From Monoplex corrugatus (Eukaryota; Mollusca; Gastropoda; Littorinimorpha; Ranellidae), in assembly GCA_030674185.1 (NCBI GenBank), contig JAPXFY010000016.1, positions 48,953,750 through 49,017,749 of the forward strand: DNA of 64,000 nt, in the 5' to 3' direction. The stretch's first letter is position 1; the number at the start of each line of letters is the position of its first letter. Below, piece by piece: positions 54,352 through 64,000 of this stretch. The notes under the pieces were generated by a model. That model saw only the letters and a list, made by a program, of their open reading frames with translations, searched no databases and was not told where the DNA came from. A program made the position numbers and the translations under genes.

Positions 54352-56328
54352 TAGTGACATACATACTCCAAAAGTAATATCGAAGTCATCTGGACATGAT
54401 ACTTTTTCTGGCAAATCTTCTAAACACTCAGCCAATGAATCCAGCGTCTCTGTGACAAGATTCTCATATTCTGCTTCTGTCAGACTGAAAATGAAACAAA
54501 CAATTGAATACTTCCAAGCCATAGGAATAATTTTGCTTTTCCCAATGAAGCAATATCAGAAAACACTGATATAAAAGTAAAGTTTGTTCATTTATTGACT
54601 AACAAACAAGAACAAATTACAAGAAGGGTAAAAAATTGCTAAGAACTGTTTGAGATATATTTTAAATGTTCTTCTTTTGAAAACCACTTTTTCTGACCTG
54701 TCAAAGAAGAAAAATGAGTCTGTTAAAACTCATTAATAATCTAAAGTGGAGGTAAATTAGAGACAAACAAATCACAAATGAATGAGTTTTGAATCCTTTG
54801 TTACAAACTAATCTAAATTTGGTGTTTAAAAATGGATTATCTAAAATCTAATCACAAAGACAAACCCCTCTCTCTCTCTCTCTCTCTCTCCCCCCCCCCC
54901 CTTCCCTCCCTCCCCACCCAAAAAAAGCTAGCAAGAACTATTTAACAAAATTATTAACAAATTGAGAGCACAGCTGAAACTCAACGATCCAAAATAGGGA
55001 AAACTAAATATAACTCACAGTGAGTCTTGGCATGCCAATCTGCGTGATGCTGACAAGTGAATGCCTGATGACTGGAGCGATGTCATACAACCTAATGGAT
55101 GACAGAGCAGCACTTTTTCTACACGCGTTGCACAATGACTGAGCATGGCTGTCGATGCTGTCTGTGGCCTGAATACCTGCAGAAATTTACATTATAACCA
55201 TGCATAAATACTAGAATGACTGAGAGAATCAATATCAGATGAATCAAAGATATTATGATATTGAGTTGTTAAATGCATGTATTTTTCCTGATGCGTTGAT
55301 GAACACTGAAATCCAAAACAAGTATGACCGCCCACGTTCAAGCAAACAGGAACCAGTAAAAACACGAAAATAGAATCAGAACACAAATATAATATAACCT
55401 GACAAGACTATTTTCATGTTTTTTTTCTCGTTCCTATCAACACTGAATAAAGATGATCAAATCAATACATGCTGTGACAAAATGGTAAGTGCAACAGACT
55501 AAGTACAATGATTAATTATTAGGAAGTCATGGGTTTGAAGCCTATTAATCCTGTCCAAATCATTGTGGAAATTTTAAGTCTCATCCAGCCACTTGGGATT
55601 AATGGGAAAAATTTGGAAACCACAGATGATCCTCATCCACTCTGGGACTTATCATTGAGAACGTTGCTTCAATTTTCAGAGAAACACTACAGATGATTAT
55701 CTCTTCAACCTGGCTGACACCAGGACACACAATGGAAGTATGCTCAGAGTACAACTCAGAGTACAGCCACAGTCATGTAGTCTTGATCCAGAATGGGGCT
55801 CTGTAGCATTATCATCTCCATTATTATAAAATCTTTGTACATCTTGAAAATTCTCCAAGAATTTCTGGCTTCTTATTCCCTGATCTCATGGACTGATGGA
55901 GAGCTAAGTTTTGGTTTCTTGCACCACATCCATCTCTGATGTAAATTCATGTCAGGATTCTTGGTGTGGGTGGTTCCTGAGGGTAGTTATTGGCGGGACA
56001 TGTTGTCAGTTTCCATACTGGAGGGATATCTATTCAGTCTGGCTCAGTGAATGCATGATTACTATCGTTAGTAAAGGCTTAACAGGCAGTATCTTAAGCA
56101 TGTTGTGGATCACAATAGGCACTGTTATTGAATTCCCCCAAGGTGACAAGGCAGCAGCGCAGTCTCCTCTGGTGGCCTGTCAGTGGCTTGAAATTGCTGG
56201 CTTCCATGGACTTCCCATACTGGGATTTTGACTGAATGAATATGGATTCGATAGTGTGTTCAAGAGCCAAGATGAATGGCACTGGGTGAATGCCACTGAA
56301 GCAATTCAGAAGATTAATGCATGCACTG

Positions 56329-56383
<55 letters not shown>

Positions 56384-56954
56384 TGTGTTGTGTGTGTGCA
56401 TACTTCATAAATGCAAGTTTGCTTATCACATGCACAAGGATTAATCCATGCACAATGTATACATGATTATGTGCATGTATGCTTGTACATGTGCATATGC
56501 CTTTTTGTCTATGCATTTGCAACTGTTTGTGCGTATCCTAAACAACATATTTTTCATTAATTTAAGAGATTACGTATTGGTTGCTCATTTCGGGATAGGC
56601 CTAATTGTCGGTCATTAATGTGCTAGTCTGAATGTCATGAATTGTGAATTGAATGCTTAGCCACTGAAAATGACATTTTCACAATGAAGCAAAATACCGG
56701 ACTTTTCAATTATGGGCCGGGGCAGCTGGGCTATTAGTACTGATTTTATTTCTCCTAAGTTTGCTTACCTTATGTTATCAGAACCGAAACTGAAACTAAA
56801 TTAAAATCATGCCTAATATTAATACAATAAACAAACAAGTGGCACCATGCAATTCATCTAATCCTTTTTACACAGAACTTACACGTTGCCTGCATGGCAA
56901 TCGCTGAACAGAACTGCGGAGCAAGCGAGTTGCAACAAGTGGAAAACAAATCAT
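50107..56954 (-). CDS. FXN: frataxin, complete five-exon gene
   Basis: Exons on the minus strand: 56954-56883, 55176-55019, 54484-54367, 51509-51412, 50248-50107. All have GT/AG borders and consistent phase (0, 2, 0, 2), giving about 195 aa (human frataxin: 210). Frataxin is a mitochondrial matrix protein that stimulates the NFS1-ISD11-ACP-ISCU complex during Fe-S cluster assembly. Visible: a basic N-terminal targeting region ([18 protein letters not shown]); the acidic helix 1 ([19 protein letters not shown] and following acidic residues); DDFDITFG; the sheet [19 protein letters not shown], which keeps the Asn, Gln and Trp equivalents of human N146, Q153 and W155; and GPKRYDY, keeping R165. 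The C-terminal helix [13 protein letters not shown] is intact. No frameshift or stop. It converges with the myosin gene. Confidence 0.92.
50900..51375 (+). mobile_element. dispersed repeat family B copy, with tRNA-like tail
   Basis: GAGTTTGTTCAAAAGGAATT, CTTGGACAATTCCATATGCG, CCAAGTCTTGTCAGCAATTA, ACTGGCAAGGTCTGAAAACT, GATGGAAACACTAAAATGGG, and a tail GGCTGGGATTGAACTCAAGA whose reverse complement has a B-box form. A partial second copy lies at 50930-51000. Inside frataxin intron 4. Confidence 0.7.
51412..51509 (-). CDS. FXN: frataxin exon 4 (beta sheet core)
   Basis: Acceptor TGTTTCAG. Reads [20 protein letters not shown] and [12 protein letters not shown] plus a split Ser. The most conserved exon of the family. 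Donor GTATGT at 51411. Confidence 0.97.
51925..52215. repeat. (TG)n compound microsatellite
   Basis: TG array with TGTT and TGCGTA interruptions in frataxin intron 3, preceded by a looser TG-rich stretch from 51755. Confidence 0.97.
52365..52720. repeat. (TATGG)n / (GGTAG)n pentanucleotide array
   Basis: TATGGTATGG runs flank an inner GGGTAGGGTA run (52486-52530), grading at the right into GTGCGGTGCG and ATGCTATGCT. A graded series of related pentamers. Confidence 0.95.
52720..53150. repeat. ~66-bp degenerate tandem, 6 copies
   Basis: Units start with TACTGAAGTGGATTTTTCTA and include TTTTCCTCTATATGTGTGTT and TTTCATCGATC. Starts near 52720, 52786, 52873, 52940, 53006 and 53063. Confidence 0.85.
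53305..53942 (-). pseudogene. LINE (CR1/Jockey-like) reverse transcriptase C-terminus and 3' end
   Basis: Minus strand reads [57 protein letters not shown] and KSALKTHLF, the standard C-terminal block (CYKxLxxxAPxYLxxLL ... WNxLPxxxR ... FKxxLKTxLF) of CR1/Jockey-type non-LTR elements. The 3' end is GCGCTATATAAATATTGTAA followed by (ATT)n at 53304-53330. A (CA)n array (53383-53535) has expanded inside the 3' UTR. It is 5'-truncated, with GTGATGA target duplication. Confidence 0.8.
53383..53535. repeat. (CA)n microsatellite inside the LINE 3' UTR
   Basis: CACGCACG-rich on the left, pure CA on the right. Confidence 0.96.
54290..54348. repeat. FXN: (CA)n array 18 bp from the frataxin exon 3 donor
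   Basis: On the transcribed (minus) strand this is a (TG)n run beginning soon after the GTATGT donor at 54366-54361. Confidence 0.95.
54367..54484 (-). CDS. FXN: frataxin exon 3 (helix 1, acidic ridge)
   Basis: Acceptor CATTTTCAG. The first base completes Leu; then [39 protein letters not shown]. The TLDSL and DFDITFG motifs are diagnostic, and the acidic residues form the iron/ISCU-facing ridge. Ends phase 0 at GTATGT. Confidence 0.97.
54871..54908. repeat. (TC)n then C-run
   Basis: CTCTCTCTCT followed by a run of about 12 C, in frataxin intron 2. Confidence 0.9.
55019..55176 (-). CDS. FXN: frataxin exon 2 (rest of presequence)
   Basis: Acceptor AATTTCTGCAG. Reads [35 protein letters not shown] and [14 protein letters not shown], then a split Leu into exon 3 (donor GTGAGT). 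Ser/Arg/Leu-rich, like a cleaved mitochondrial presequence (ASRRLA would suit a processing site). An in-frame ATG at 55146-55144 could start a shorter form of about 161 aa. Confidence 0.8.
55177..56876. other. FXN: frataxin intron 1
   Basis: Carries an old dispersed block near 55295-55400 (also at 15860 and 41025), an inverted SINE A fragment (55715-55830), a TG array (56334-56398) and an unrecognised open stretch on both strands at 55910-56310 that recalls a decayed transposable element. No further exon needed. Confidence 0.5.
56334..56398. repeat. (TG)n microsatellite
   Basis: TG run ending in GTGGTGTGTTGTG. Confidence 0.95.
56883..56954 (-). CDS. FXN: frataxin exon 1 (start and mitochondrial targeting peptide)
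   Basis: ATG at 56954-56952 opens [20 protein letters not shown] and CRQR, then donor GTAAGT at 56882-56877. There is no acidic residue among 24, five arginines, and an amphipathic pattern, as expected of a matrix presequence. Phase 0 matches exon 2 exactly. This start is preferred over the internal exon 2 ATG because the upstream exon splices in frame. Confidence 0.72.
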
Positions 56955-57156
56955 AGTTTTGTTTTTGGAGGCCAAGGTTGCTGTCTGCTGCAAAGCGGAA
57001 GTTTGAAGTGTGTTCACAGTTGTTTCCCCTGTTTCTATCATCTTTTCATATAATTTTAAAGAACTTGCGTTTGTGACTATCTTTCCCTGTAACTTTAATA
57101 AGAAAACTACAAATGTTGACAGTCGGTTTTTGGCATTTCACAAAATAATTTTGATT

Positions 57157-57165
57157 ACTTCCGGG
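57157..57165 (-). promoter_or_regulatory. FXN: possible ETS-type site upstream of frataxin
   Basis: CCCGGAAGT on the minus strand about 200 bp before the ATG; ETS-like CCGGAAGT sites are common in promoters of nuclear genes for mitochondrial proteins. A single motif occurrence, so weak. Confidence 0.2.
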
Positions 57166-59060
57166 TATAGCAGACTTGCAGTGGATGTGGTTTTCTCCCA
57201 CTCAACAGTTTCAAGAAGTCAATGAAGCACTCATCAAGGCATGTTAATGTCTGTTCATATTTTCACTCAAATGGTCCACCCTGTGTTTCCACAGTTGCAG
57301 TTTCAGTTTCAGTTTCAACTTCAGTTTCTCAACGTGAAGTCTCCGCTCTTGGAGTACATTCCATATGCACTGACATCACAGGTGCCATATGATGGACAAG
57401 ATCCAAAATGATCATGTTGAAGGCATCAACATCTCGTTCAAAGAATCTGCATGTGTGCCTGAAATATCAAAGCGTAAGTATAAGAATAGACATTTAAGGG
57501 TAAAACATTGATATCATTCATATTTCATGTGTAAATAAACAATTATATTAAACTTCATCTGTAACAAATAGCAGATATGGCAGTCCTTTTCCTTTAATGT
57601 ATACAGGTACTACGTCACTTTAGCGTTACATTCTTCTGTGTGATAGTTTGTGATAAGGTACCCTGTAAAAGGAACAATATTTCTGGTAATTTTATTGAGT
57701 TTGCACTTGTAAATGTGTATTTTTCCTAGAAGGATTATTAAATAAAATGTTGAATCTGTTCGTGTGTTTTCATCAACACCATATAAAATTTCGTTTTAAG
57801 TTAATCTGGTCTTTGCACAGATGACTCATTTTGACTTCAACAATATCTCAATCATTTCCCAAAATCTTTTGACATCTTTTTAAATATATGACTAATGTTG
57901 TCCTTTGTTTCCAAACAGAAATCACAGAAAACGACATCTGGAAGTTCCATCCCTTGTAGAAAGTTTTGTATTCCAATTTTGTATAACTGCAACACGAAAG
58001 CTTCGTTTCACACATTATCATTTTTGTCTGGAAGCTATCGAAGTTGCTGCAGAATCCTTCTTTCTATTTTAAAAATATTTTTTCATGACATCATCAATTA
58101 CATGGTCAGATGATTCTTGACTTTTTTAATCCAACTTGTTCATTTGCCAATAGTCGCTCGATTCCAAGTAATTGTTTATTCTGTTATTCAGAATCTATCA
58201 AAAGAATTTTCCGAGATCTATTGAGCTTTATCCTTCTTATGTAATTGTTTGGGTTCAGTGGGTTCCCCTTTTTGAAATATATGATGCCTGTTCGTGTGTA
58301 TGTGTGTATTTGTGTATTTGTTTGTATGTATTTAGGAGACGTGGAGGTTCGTGTGTATTATGTGTGTTTGTACATATGTACGTGTGTGGCGCATATATAT
58401 TTTATTGAATCTTTTATGTTCGTACCATTCTACTATTCTTGTATTTAATTCCAGTGTCTCGTATCATTCTAATATTTTTGTACTTAATACCATAGTATCA
58501 AGTTTATCCATGATTAGAAAACGTTTCAAACAGAGCAAAAGCAAACAAACAAACAATGAAAAGAGAGAGAGAAAGAAAATGTAGCCTACTGTGACAGGAT
58601 CTGGGACAAATATGAATCAAATGAAAAACAGAAATAGACAGTTGGTAAGATTGGTTGGTTGTCCCACAACTCCGATATCATAGGAGAGTGAAATGATAGA
58701 GACCTCATAACTTATTTTCGGTTTGTCTCGGACAGCGTCATGAGGGCAGTGACCCATCTTCTGTGTCGTTGCTTTCTACTTTCCATGACCTGCAGAGGGG
58801 CAGGTACCTAGTCACAGCTAGAGTGACAAAAGCCAAAGACGTTTTATAATGTCTTTGTAGAAGGCCCTCAGAACAGTTTTCGTATGTCAGGGTCAAACTC
58901 TTTGAGTCGAATTGCAAAACAGGAACACTCTTCTTTGCCAATCAGACCACCTAACATTGACCTTACGGTCAATGGGACTTAACAACACAAACGACAGGAC
59001 TGTCGAGCCGGAAGTAAGTGGGCAAAGACCCACCCACCCCCACCCCCAAAATGATGGTCA
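57166..59060. other. upstream of frataxin, no gene seen
   Basis: AT-rich. 57290-57440 has GTTTCAGTTTCAACTTCAGT tandems and SINE-like GTGCCATATGATGGACAAGA (similar to 21889). No coding exon recognised to 59060. Confidence 0.45.
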
Positions 59061-59062
59061 GA

Positions 59063-59365
59063 TATAAACAGAGGATTTCCGATCGGAAATTACGGGGTTT
59101 TGTCCTGCCTGGGTACCTCCCGCTTGGTGGGTAAAATAAAGGATGGAGATTTTCCGATCTTTCAGGTCAACAAATGTGCAGACCTATTAGTATTTAATTA
59201 AACCACCTTCGTGAGTAGGCACACGTAGAACATCAGATATGTACTTTAAAGATTCTGAAAGTCATGTCAGTATCCGGTAGCTTATGGAAACATGAAAACA
59301 CCCCTAGCGTGCACACCCACCGAAGACGGATATAGATTGTGCAACAACATTCCGCTTGCTCCGTG
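59063..59365 (+). mobile_element. SINE family C copy
   Basis: GATTTTCCGATCTTTCAGGT, GTGCAGACCTATTAGTATTT, CTTTAAAGATTCTGAAAGTC, TGTCAGTATCCGGTAGCTTA and CGTGCACACCCACCGAAGAC match family C. Confidence 0.8.
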
Positions 59366-59424
59366 TGGGAAAAACAGCGTGCGTAAGTGTGTCCGAATTA
59401 AATCGAAACACTTACAAAACACAC

Positions 59425-59476
59425 ACATACAGAGACAGACAGACAGAGACAGACAGAGAGACAGACAGACACACAG

Positions 59477-59549
<73 letters not shown>
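59425..59549. repeat. (GACA)n then (GA)n tract
   Basis: GACAGACAGAGA units then about 70 bp of pure GA. Confidence 0.96.
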
Positions 59550-59553
<4 letters not shown>

Positions 59554-59679
59554 GTTTTGCCACCTCAAAACAGCAATTATAATAGGCTACGTACGGCAAG
59601 TTATGCGGAGTTTCAAAGGGAAACTCCCCCATCCTACCTGTTACACAGCCAGCATGTTATAGAAGATTTCCAACTGGAA

Positions 59680-59945
59680 ATTTGTTTGGAGTTTGTATGA
59701 GAGGGGTTCATCGCATTGGGACAATTCCAGCTGCACTCCTCTTAATTAAATAGCCAACAATAAATAATAGCTTACCTGGCAAACTCCACGACCCTGCACA
59801 AAAAACGTTCTAGGCTGATAAAATACTGAAATGGGGAAGGACGGGAAAATGGGACTGTAAAACCTTGACACCACCTGAATGATTGGAGCATCTTTATATT
59901 GCGGACTGGGCCTGAAGTTTAAACTCAAGAGGACAGAGGGTAGGG
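59680..59945 (+). mobile_element. dispersed repeat family B copy
   Basis: TTTGGAGTTTGTATGAGAGG, TTGGGACAATTCCAGCTGCA, CTGGCAAACTCCACGACCCT, GACACCACCTGAATGATTGG. Confidence 0.7.
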
Positions 59946-60144
59946 GCTAAAACAAAACAAAAAAGAAAGGACAGGAAAGGGAATCCGTGTTGTTATGTCA
60001 AAGTGGTTCAAGGGAGTGAAGCCGGACTGGAGTCAAGCTAGAGCGCCATGTGTGCTCATAATGCAGGTGCCGTGGGTTCGGCTTTCGGATGGGTTGGTTG
60101 GTTCTTTCGTTAGAGCCGTAAACTCAGGATGTGCAGGATATTTC

Positions 60145-60400
60145 GAGAATAATCCCAGCCCACAACATTGAAAACTGGCCTGCTTACTGCCCATCTTAAT
60201 GTTTCCATCATTCCGGTGGTGTCAGCTTAGTGTTTCATAGGTTCTTCCACCCACCCCCTCCTCCTCTTGTCAGCGTAGGGTTTTGCACAAGCTAAGGGAA
60301 CCTGCTAAATAACTGCTGTCAGATTGGGATGAGTGCATATGAAATTGTCCGAGTGCGATGAATCTCTATGAGCAAACTCCAAACACCAAACTCTTTCCCC
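60145..60400 (-). mobile_element. dispersed repeat family B copy, inverted
   Basis: AACTGGCCTGCTTACTGCCC, TTCCATCATTCCGGTGGTGT, TTTTGCACAAGCTAAGGGAA, TGCATATGAAATTGTCCGAG and GAGCAAACTCCAAACACCAA, the reverse complement of family B. Confidence 0.75.
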
Positions 60401-60828
60401 CGCTGATTCTTCCGAGCCCATTTCTTTGACTGTCGACATTCTGTGAAGAGACATAAGAGGTGTACCATGGGTAGCAACGTCTTCGATCTTGAAACACCGC
60501 TACTGTTATCGTTTCTTTACTTAACTAGAGGTAAAGTAAATGTAGATATATTGTCACAACCCTGATAGAGGGAAAGAAGGATTGTCTCCCTTGCAATGGC
60601 ATGAACAGACAGAAAGATATAGAGAGCCCGACAAAGTAGACCTTTCTCTCAGCAGAATAAACTCTCTGGTCTAAAACACAAACAAACAACAACAAAAATC
60701 ACAAAAGAGAGACCTTTGAGGAAGACAATGCAAGGAAATATTATGACATAACAAGAAAACAAAATGGAAAGAAGAAAGACTGTAGGGGGAGACACTCCCA
60801 GAGCGCACTGGCACTGTTCAATTCATCA

Positions 60829-61215
60829 TCGTCATCATGTGCCCTGCCGCATGGCGTTGGCGATCATGGCCCTCCATATGCATCTATCTCTTGTTACCGC
60901 AAGCACATCTTCCACCCTCTCTGTCCTCAGCCACCCTGCAAGTCAGTCCAATATTTTCTCCCTGGGTCTACCCGGTATTCTCTTTCCCTCTAACTTTCCC
61001 GTTTTGACCAGGTGCTCATAAAATGGTCTATAAATGTTGCTTGTCTTTTCCTAATCTTCCTTATCAATGATCTTCTTGTGTCTGCCTCCATCAAGACTGT
61101 CTCGTTTGTTTTCCTTGCTGTCCATGGAACTCTCAACATTCTTCTTAGAGACCATATCTGTTCAATTAGGTCCCTCAGTGGGAAGGTCCAATGCTCCCAA
61201 AGCAGGTGACACTTT
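60829..61215 (-). pseudogene. LINE reverse transcriptase C-terminal fragment
   Basis: Minus strand reads RRMLRVPWTARKTNETVL, IRKIRKRQATFIDHFMS, LEGKRIPGRPREKILD, and TRDRCIWRAMIANAMRQGT before a TGA at about 60841. This is the (R)RxLRIPWxxxxTNxxVL ... GKRxxGRPRxxxxD ... DRxxWRxM pattern ending many invertebrate LINE ORF2 proteins. An in-frame stop after EKILD and a divergent end show it is dead. Confidence 0.75.
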
Positions 61216-62533
61216 TCGTTCTTTGAAGAAAACATCGAACCTGCGTCCTGGGATAGGAAGAGAAGGGGGGAATCCATCCAAAAGCAGAGGGGTCTACCAA
61301 AAACTAAGGTAGCAGACCTTCACAAAGTATGAAGAAATCACCTAAACAACTAACATCATCCAGTGAAGGTAAAACAAATGATCTGGTTAAACACTATGAG
61401 GAATATATATTCCATTAAATCTAGGGAAGCAGTTTTGTGTAGTTCAATATTTATAAAAAGAAAATGACTGTTAGGGACCGACAACCACGTAAAGCAAATG
61501 TTCAGGCATAAAACGTCACAGGCCCAAAATTTAAATGTCATAAGATTTCTGGTGTTTTTTTTGTTGTTGGTGGTGGTGGTGGTGGGTTTTTGTTGTTGTT
61601 GTTTTATTTTTTGCTTTTTTATGACCGTTTATTCTGTCGTGTAAAAGGTCTGTTTTGTCTGTTGGTTTTTGTCTTTCTGTTATGTTCGTGCCATAGGGGC
61701 TAAGACAGTAAATATATCAATGCTTGCAATAGGCCTACTTAGCAATCATTCTCTTTTTACTAACTGCAGAGGACAGCAGGAGCGTGGTCCCAGAAGCTAA
61801 TGGCAAACCGGCCACATGGCGTGTTGCTTTGACATAGCCACTGATGTGAGTATTATATATGAGATGGCTGCAGCTTTTGCGGCGTCCTAATCTGTGATAG
61901 AGTTCCATATCGATGGACAAGTGGGGGCGGGGGTGGGGGGTTCGAGTCGCCGGGTCAAGTGAGTGAAGTTTGTCGCTGCAGTTTCACTATGACCTCTTTC
62001 ATGCACTGGGGTACGACAGCTTCATCTCCACACGGTTGTTGAGGATCTTCTTCGAGAGGTTTTGTTCGTATTGAGGTCACCTACCACAGGGGACTGAAGA
62101 AAAGTGGAGTGTTATGTAGACAGGTCTGGCAGGTGTAGATGGAATAAAGTTCCCACTTTACAATCTGACAGTACAAGATCGACCCTGACTCGGAAAAAAA
62201 GACATTGTGCGAGCAGTTTTCACCTTACTAGCAGTATGTGGGTCCCTGACTCTCTTCATGGAGACAAGACAATACAGAGGAAAAGGAGATGGGCACTGAT
62301 CTCAATGCTGGCCCTGAAAAAAGTTTAGGTCTCTACCATCTCACACCTGTACGATCCTAGGGTTTGTAACGACTTAACCTGTTTAGATACTAGTTGTTGT
62401 CACTTTGACTAGATGTTGTTAGTCTACTACTTGAACCAGCACTTCAAGCTGATGAGGGACATACCACATCATTTAGTCCTCAACACCCACAGCATTTTCT
62501 CCTCGCTAACATTCGGCGTGTGTGTGTATATAT

Positions 62534-62614
<81 letters not shown>

Positions 62615-63140
62615 CCTGCTGCTGTTGCCTCATATCCTGCCAGTTTTTTCGACATTTAAAATGCCCCTGTAGACCCTAAGGCTTGATGGTTGAAGTCAGA
62701 GGAACTAGGCCTATAAGCGCCTTTTAACAGATCACGTTACCATACAACGTAATAAATGCCCACACGGTCATCCACATCTTGAAGGTTCCAGCTCTTGTCC
62801 GTCTTGTCGCGGCAGGGAACCCGAGAGGCAGGCCTAAAACTCGATGGCAGCCGGGCAGGAACTGAAAACAAAACAAAACAATAACAAAAAAACGCTCACA
62901 TATGTCGTCAATTGTGGCCTGAGCATGTTGACGGCGAACGGAATTGATAAACAGAGAATGACTGCCAGGGGCCATATTGTTCAGTAAAGTAACTGTGAGT
63001 ATACTGTTACAGCCCTAAGACAGAGAAACCAAGATTGTCTCCCTTGTGAACATACAAACAGACAAAATCAATCAGACGAAATAGACTTTCTATTTAACAG
63101 AGTAAATAAGCTAATTTGAAATACAATACGAAACAGCAAA
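61216..63140. other. intergenic, mixed old repeats
   Basis: Includes a GTTGTTGTT tract, a T/G-rich run (61555-61605), a dispersed block 62110-62380 shared in part with 18050, and a block at 62995-63110 shared with 60555-60675 (AAGATTGTCTCCCTTG and flanks). No gene seen. Confidence 0.45.
62534..62615. repeat. (TTG)n trinucleotide, ~27 units
   Basis: Pure GTT run with CTGCTGTT at its right edge; the poly-Cys frame on it is an artefact. Confidence 0.97.
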
Positions 63141-63141
63141 A

Positions 63142-63377
63142 TTAACCCTTTGATTCCCGCACCCTGCCCATCAGCATGCTTCATTGTTAACCATGCTAGC
63201 AAAGCAAAAAATTAACTCGTTGACTCCCTCACTCTATCCACCAGCTTCCTGCAGGAAGGTGGTGGATAGGGTGAGAGAGTCAAAGAGTTAAGTTTTTGCA
63301 GTTGGTGGATCGAGTGAGAGAGTCAAAGAGTTCAGTTTTTGCAGTTGGTGGATGGGGTGCGGGAATCAAAGGGTTAA
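63142..63377. mobile_element. nested palindromic TTAA-flanked MITE
   Basis: Outer ends TTAACCCTTTGATTCCCGCA and GCGGGAATCAAAGGGTTAA with TTAA at both ends. An inner element, TTAACTCGTTGACTCCC to GGGTGAGAGAGTCAAAGAG, sits inside, centred on AGCTTCCTGCAGGAAGGTGG. Arms are partly triplicated (TTTTTGCAGTTGGTGGAT occurs twice). Confidence 0.78.
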
Positions 63378-63692
63378 AAAGGATTAAAAAAAAAAACTGC
63401 CAGTGGCTAAGAACAAGCCTAACATATCCTCTTAGAGCGCTGTGTCAGTATTACTGTATTCAGATCCTTCAATGAATAGATCTTATAATTCCAAAGCAGG
63501 CGACGCGTTTTGTTCTGTGTGGAATCCGTCAGACCCACCAGTTGGAAGAAGACTATTCAGTTTTGTTCAGCATACACCACTAACCCCACAAAACTGCAAG
63601 GCTTAAAAAAAAAAGAAAACATCGCTGCAGTCATTTGTATGTAGAGAAAGTTTCTCAAGTTGTATAAACAAAATAAGAAAAGAAGAAACATA

Positions 63693-63744
63693 CAGACAGA
63701 CAGACAGACAGACAGAGAGAGAGAAAGAGAGAGAAAGAGAGAGA

Positions 63745-63800
<56 letters not shown>
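63693..63800. repeat. (GACA)n then (GA)n tract
   Basis: GACAGACAGACA followed by GAGAGAAAGAGA and pure GA. Confidence 0.96.
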
Positions 63801-63802
<2 letters not shown>

Positions 63803-63939
63803 TCAGAATTTTTTTTTTTTTTTAATGTAAATCGGCCTTTGGCCACGATGCAATAGTCAGTGGGGTGGGGAGGGAAATAGGGCTTTTTGTGATTTATACA
63901 AAGTTTGCAATGCATATAATTACATCATCGAAAATTATT

Positions 63940-64000
63940 ACTTTCAACGGAGAGAGAGAGAGAGAGAGAGTGGGAGTGGGGATGGGTGGAGGATAGACGG
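63940..64000. repeat. short (GA)n at window end
   Basis: GAGAGAGAGA run then GTGGGAGTGGGGATG; nothing else in the last 150 bases. Confidence 0.85.

Noticed and set aside
56094..56522. 142-aa minus-strand open frame inside frataxin intron 1
   Set aside because: Crosses a TG array, has no recognised domain, and looks like a decayed dispersed repeat.
62413..62679. Poly-Cys open frame
   Set aside because: Product of the (TTG)n repeat.

Overview
The window is animal nuclear DNA that is AT-rich, rich in introns and dominated by repeats. The two recognisable host genes, the very dense CA/TG, TC and tetranucleotide arrays, and several dispersed tRNA-derived SINE families suggest a lophotrochozoan, most likely a gastropod mollusc. 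The species is inferred only from the general character of the repeats.

Host gene 1 (+ strand, 3393-32343) is the 3' half of a long-tailed class I myosin (MYO1E/MYO1F type). Twelve exons join in consistent phase and encode, in order, the end of the motor, an IQ motif, the basic TH1 membrane-binding tail, a Pro/Arg-rich TH2 tail and a C-terminal SH3 domain ending at a TGA at 32341-32343. Exons for most of the motor lie to the left of the window. A 33-nt in-frame candidate microexon (25074-25106) fits between TH2 and SH3.

Host gene 2 (- strand, 56954-50107) is frataxin, complete in five exons of matched phase (about 195 aa). A short first exon encodes a mitochondrial targeting peptide. The genes converge; about 18 kb of repeats and SINEs lie between their stop codons.

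Layout: 1-1074 is the 5' part of a decayed piggyBac transposon. 1075-3392 is minisatellite plus SINEs. 3393-32343 is the myosin gene, whose introns hold a ~3.6-kb 40-bp minisatellite (6389-9993), TG arrays beside splice sites, and a minisatellite grown out of the SH3 exon's own splice donor (30625-31530). 32344-36200 is 3' UTR and downstream DNA with a LINE 3' end and a 25-bp palindromic minisatellite. 36200-50100 holds SINEs, a 2.1-kb DNA transposon with terminal inverted repeats and GGCT target duplication (42383-44503), and MITE-like palindromes. 50107-56954 is frataxin, with a LINE nested in a SINE inside intron 3. 57000-64000 is repeats, SINEs and another LINE 3' end.

The most notable signals are (a) the splice-donor-seeded minisatellite in the SH3 exon, (b) the candidate TH2-SH3 microexon, (c) a family of palindromic TTAA-flanked MITEs with CCCTTT ends, co-resident with a piggyBac copy, (d) the GGCT-flanked CMC/Chapaev-like element, and (e) TG-repeat tracts abutting splice sites in both genes. 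I found no wholly new gene system that I can support.
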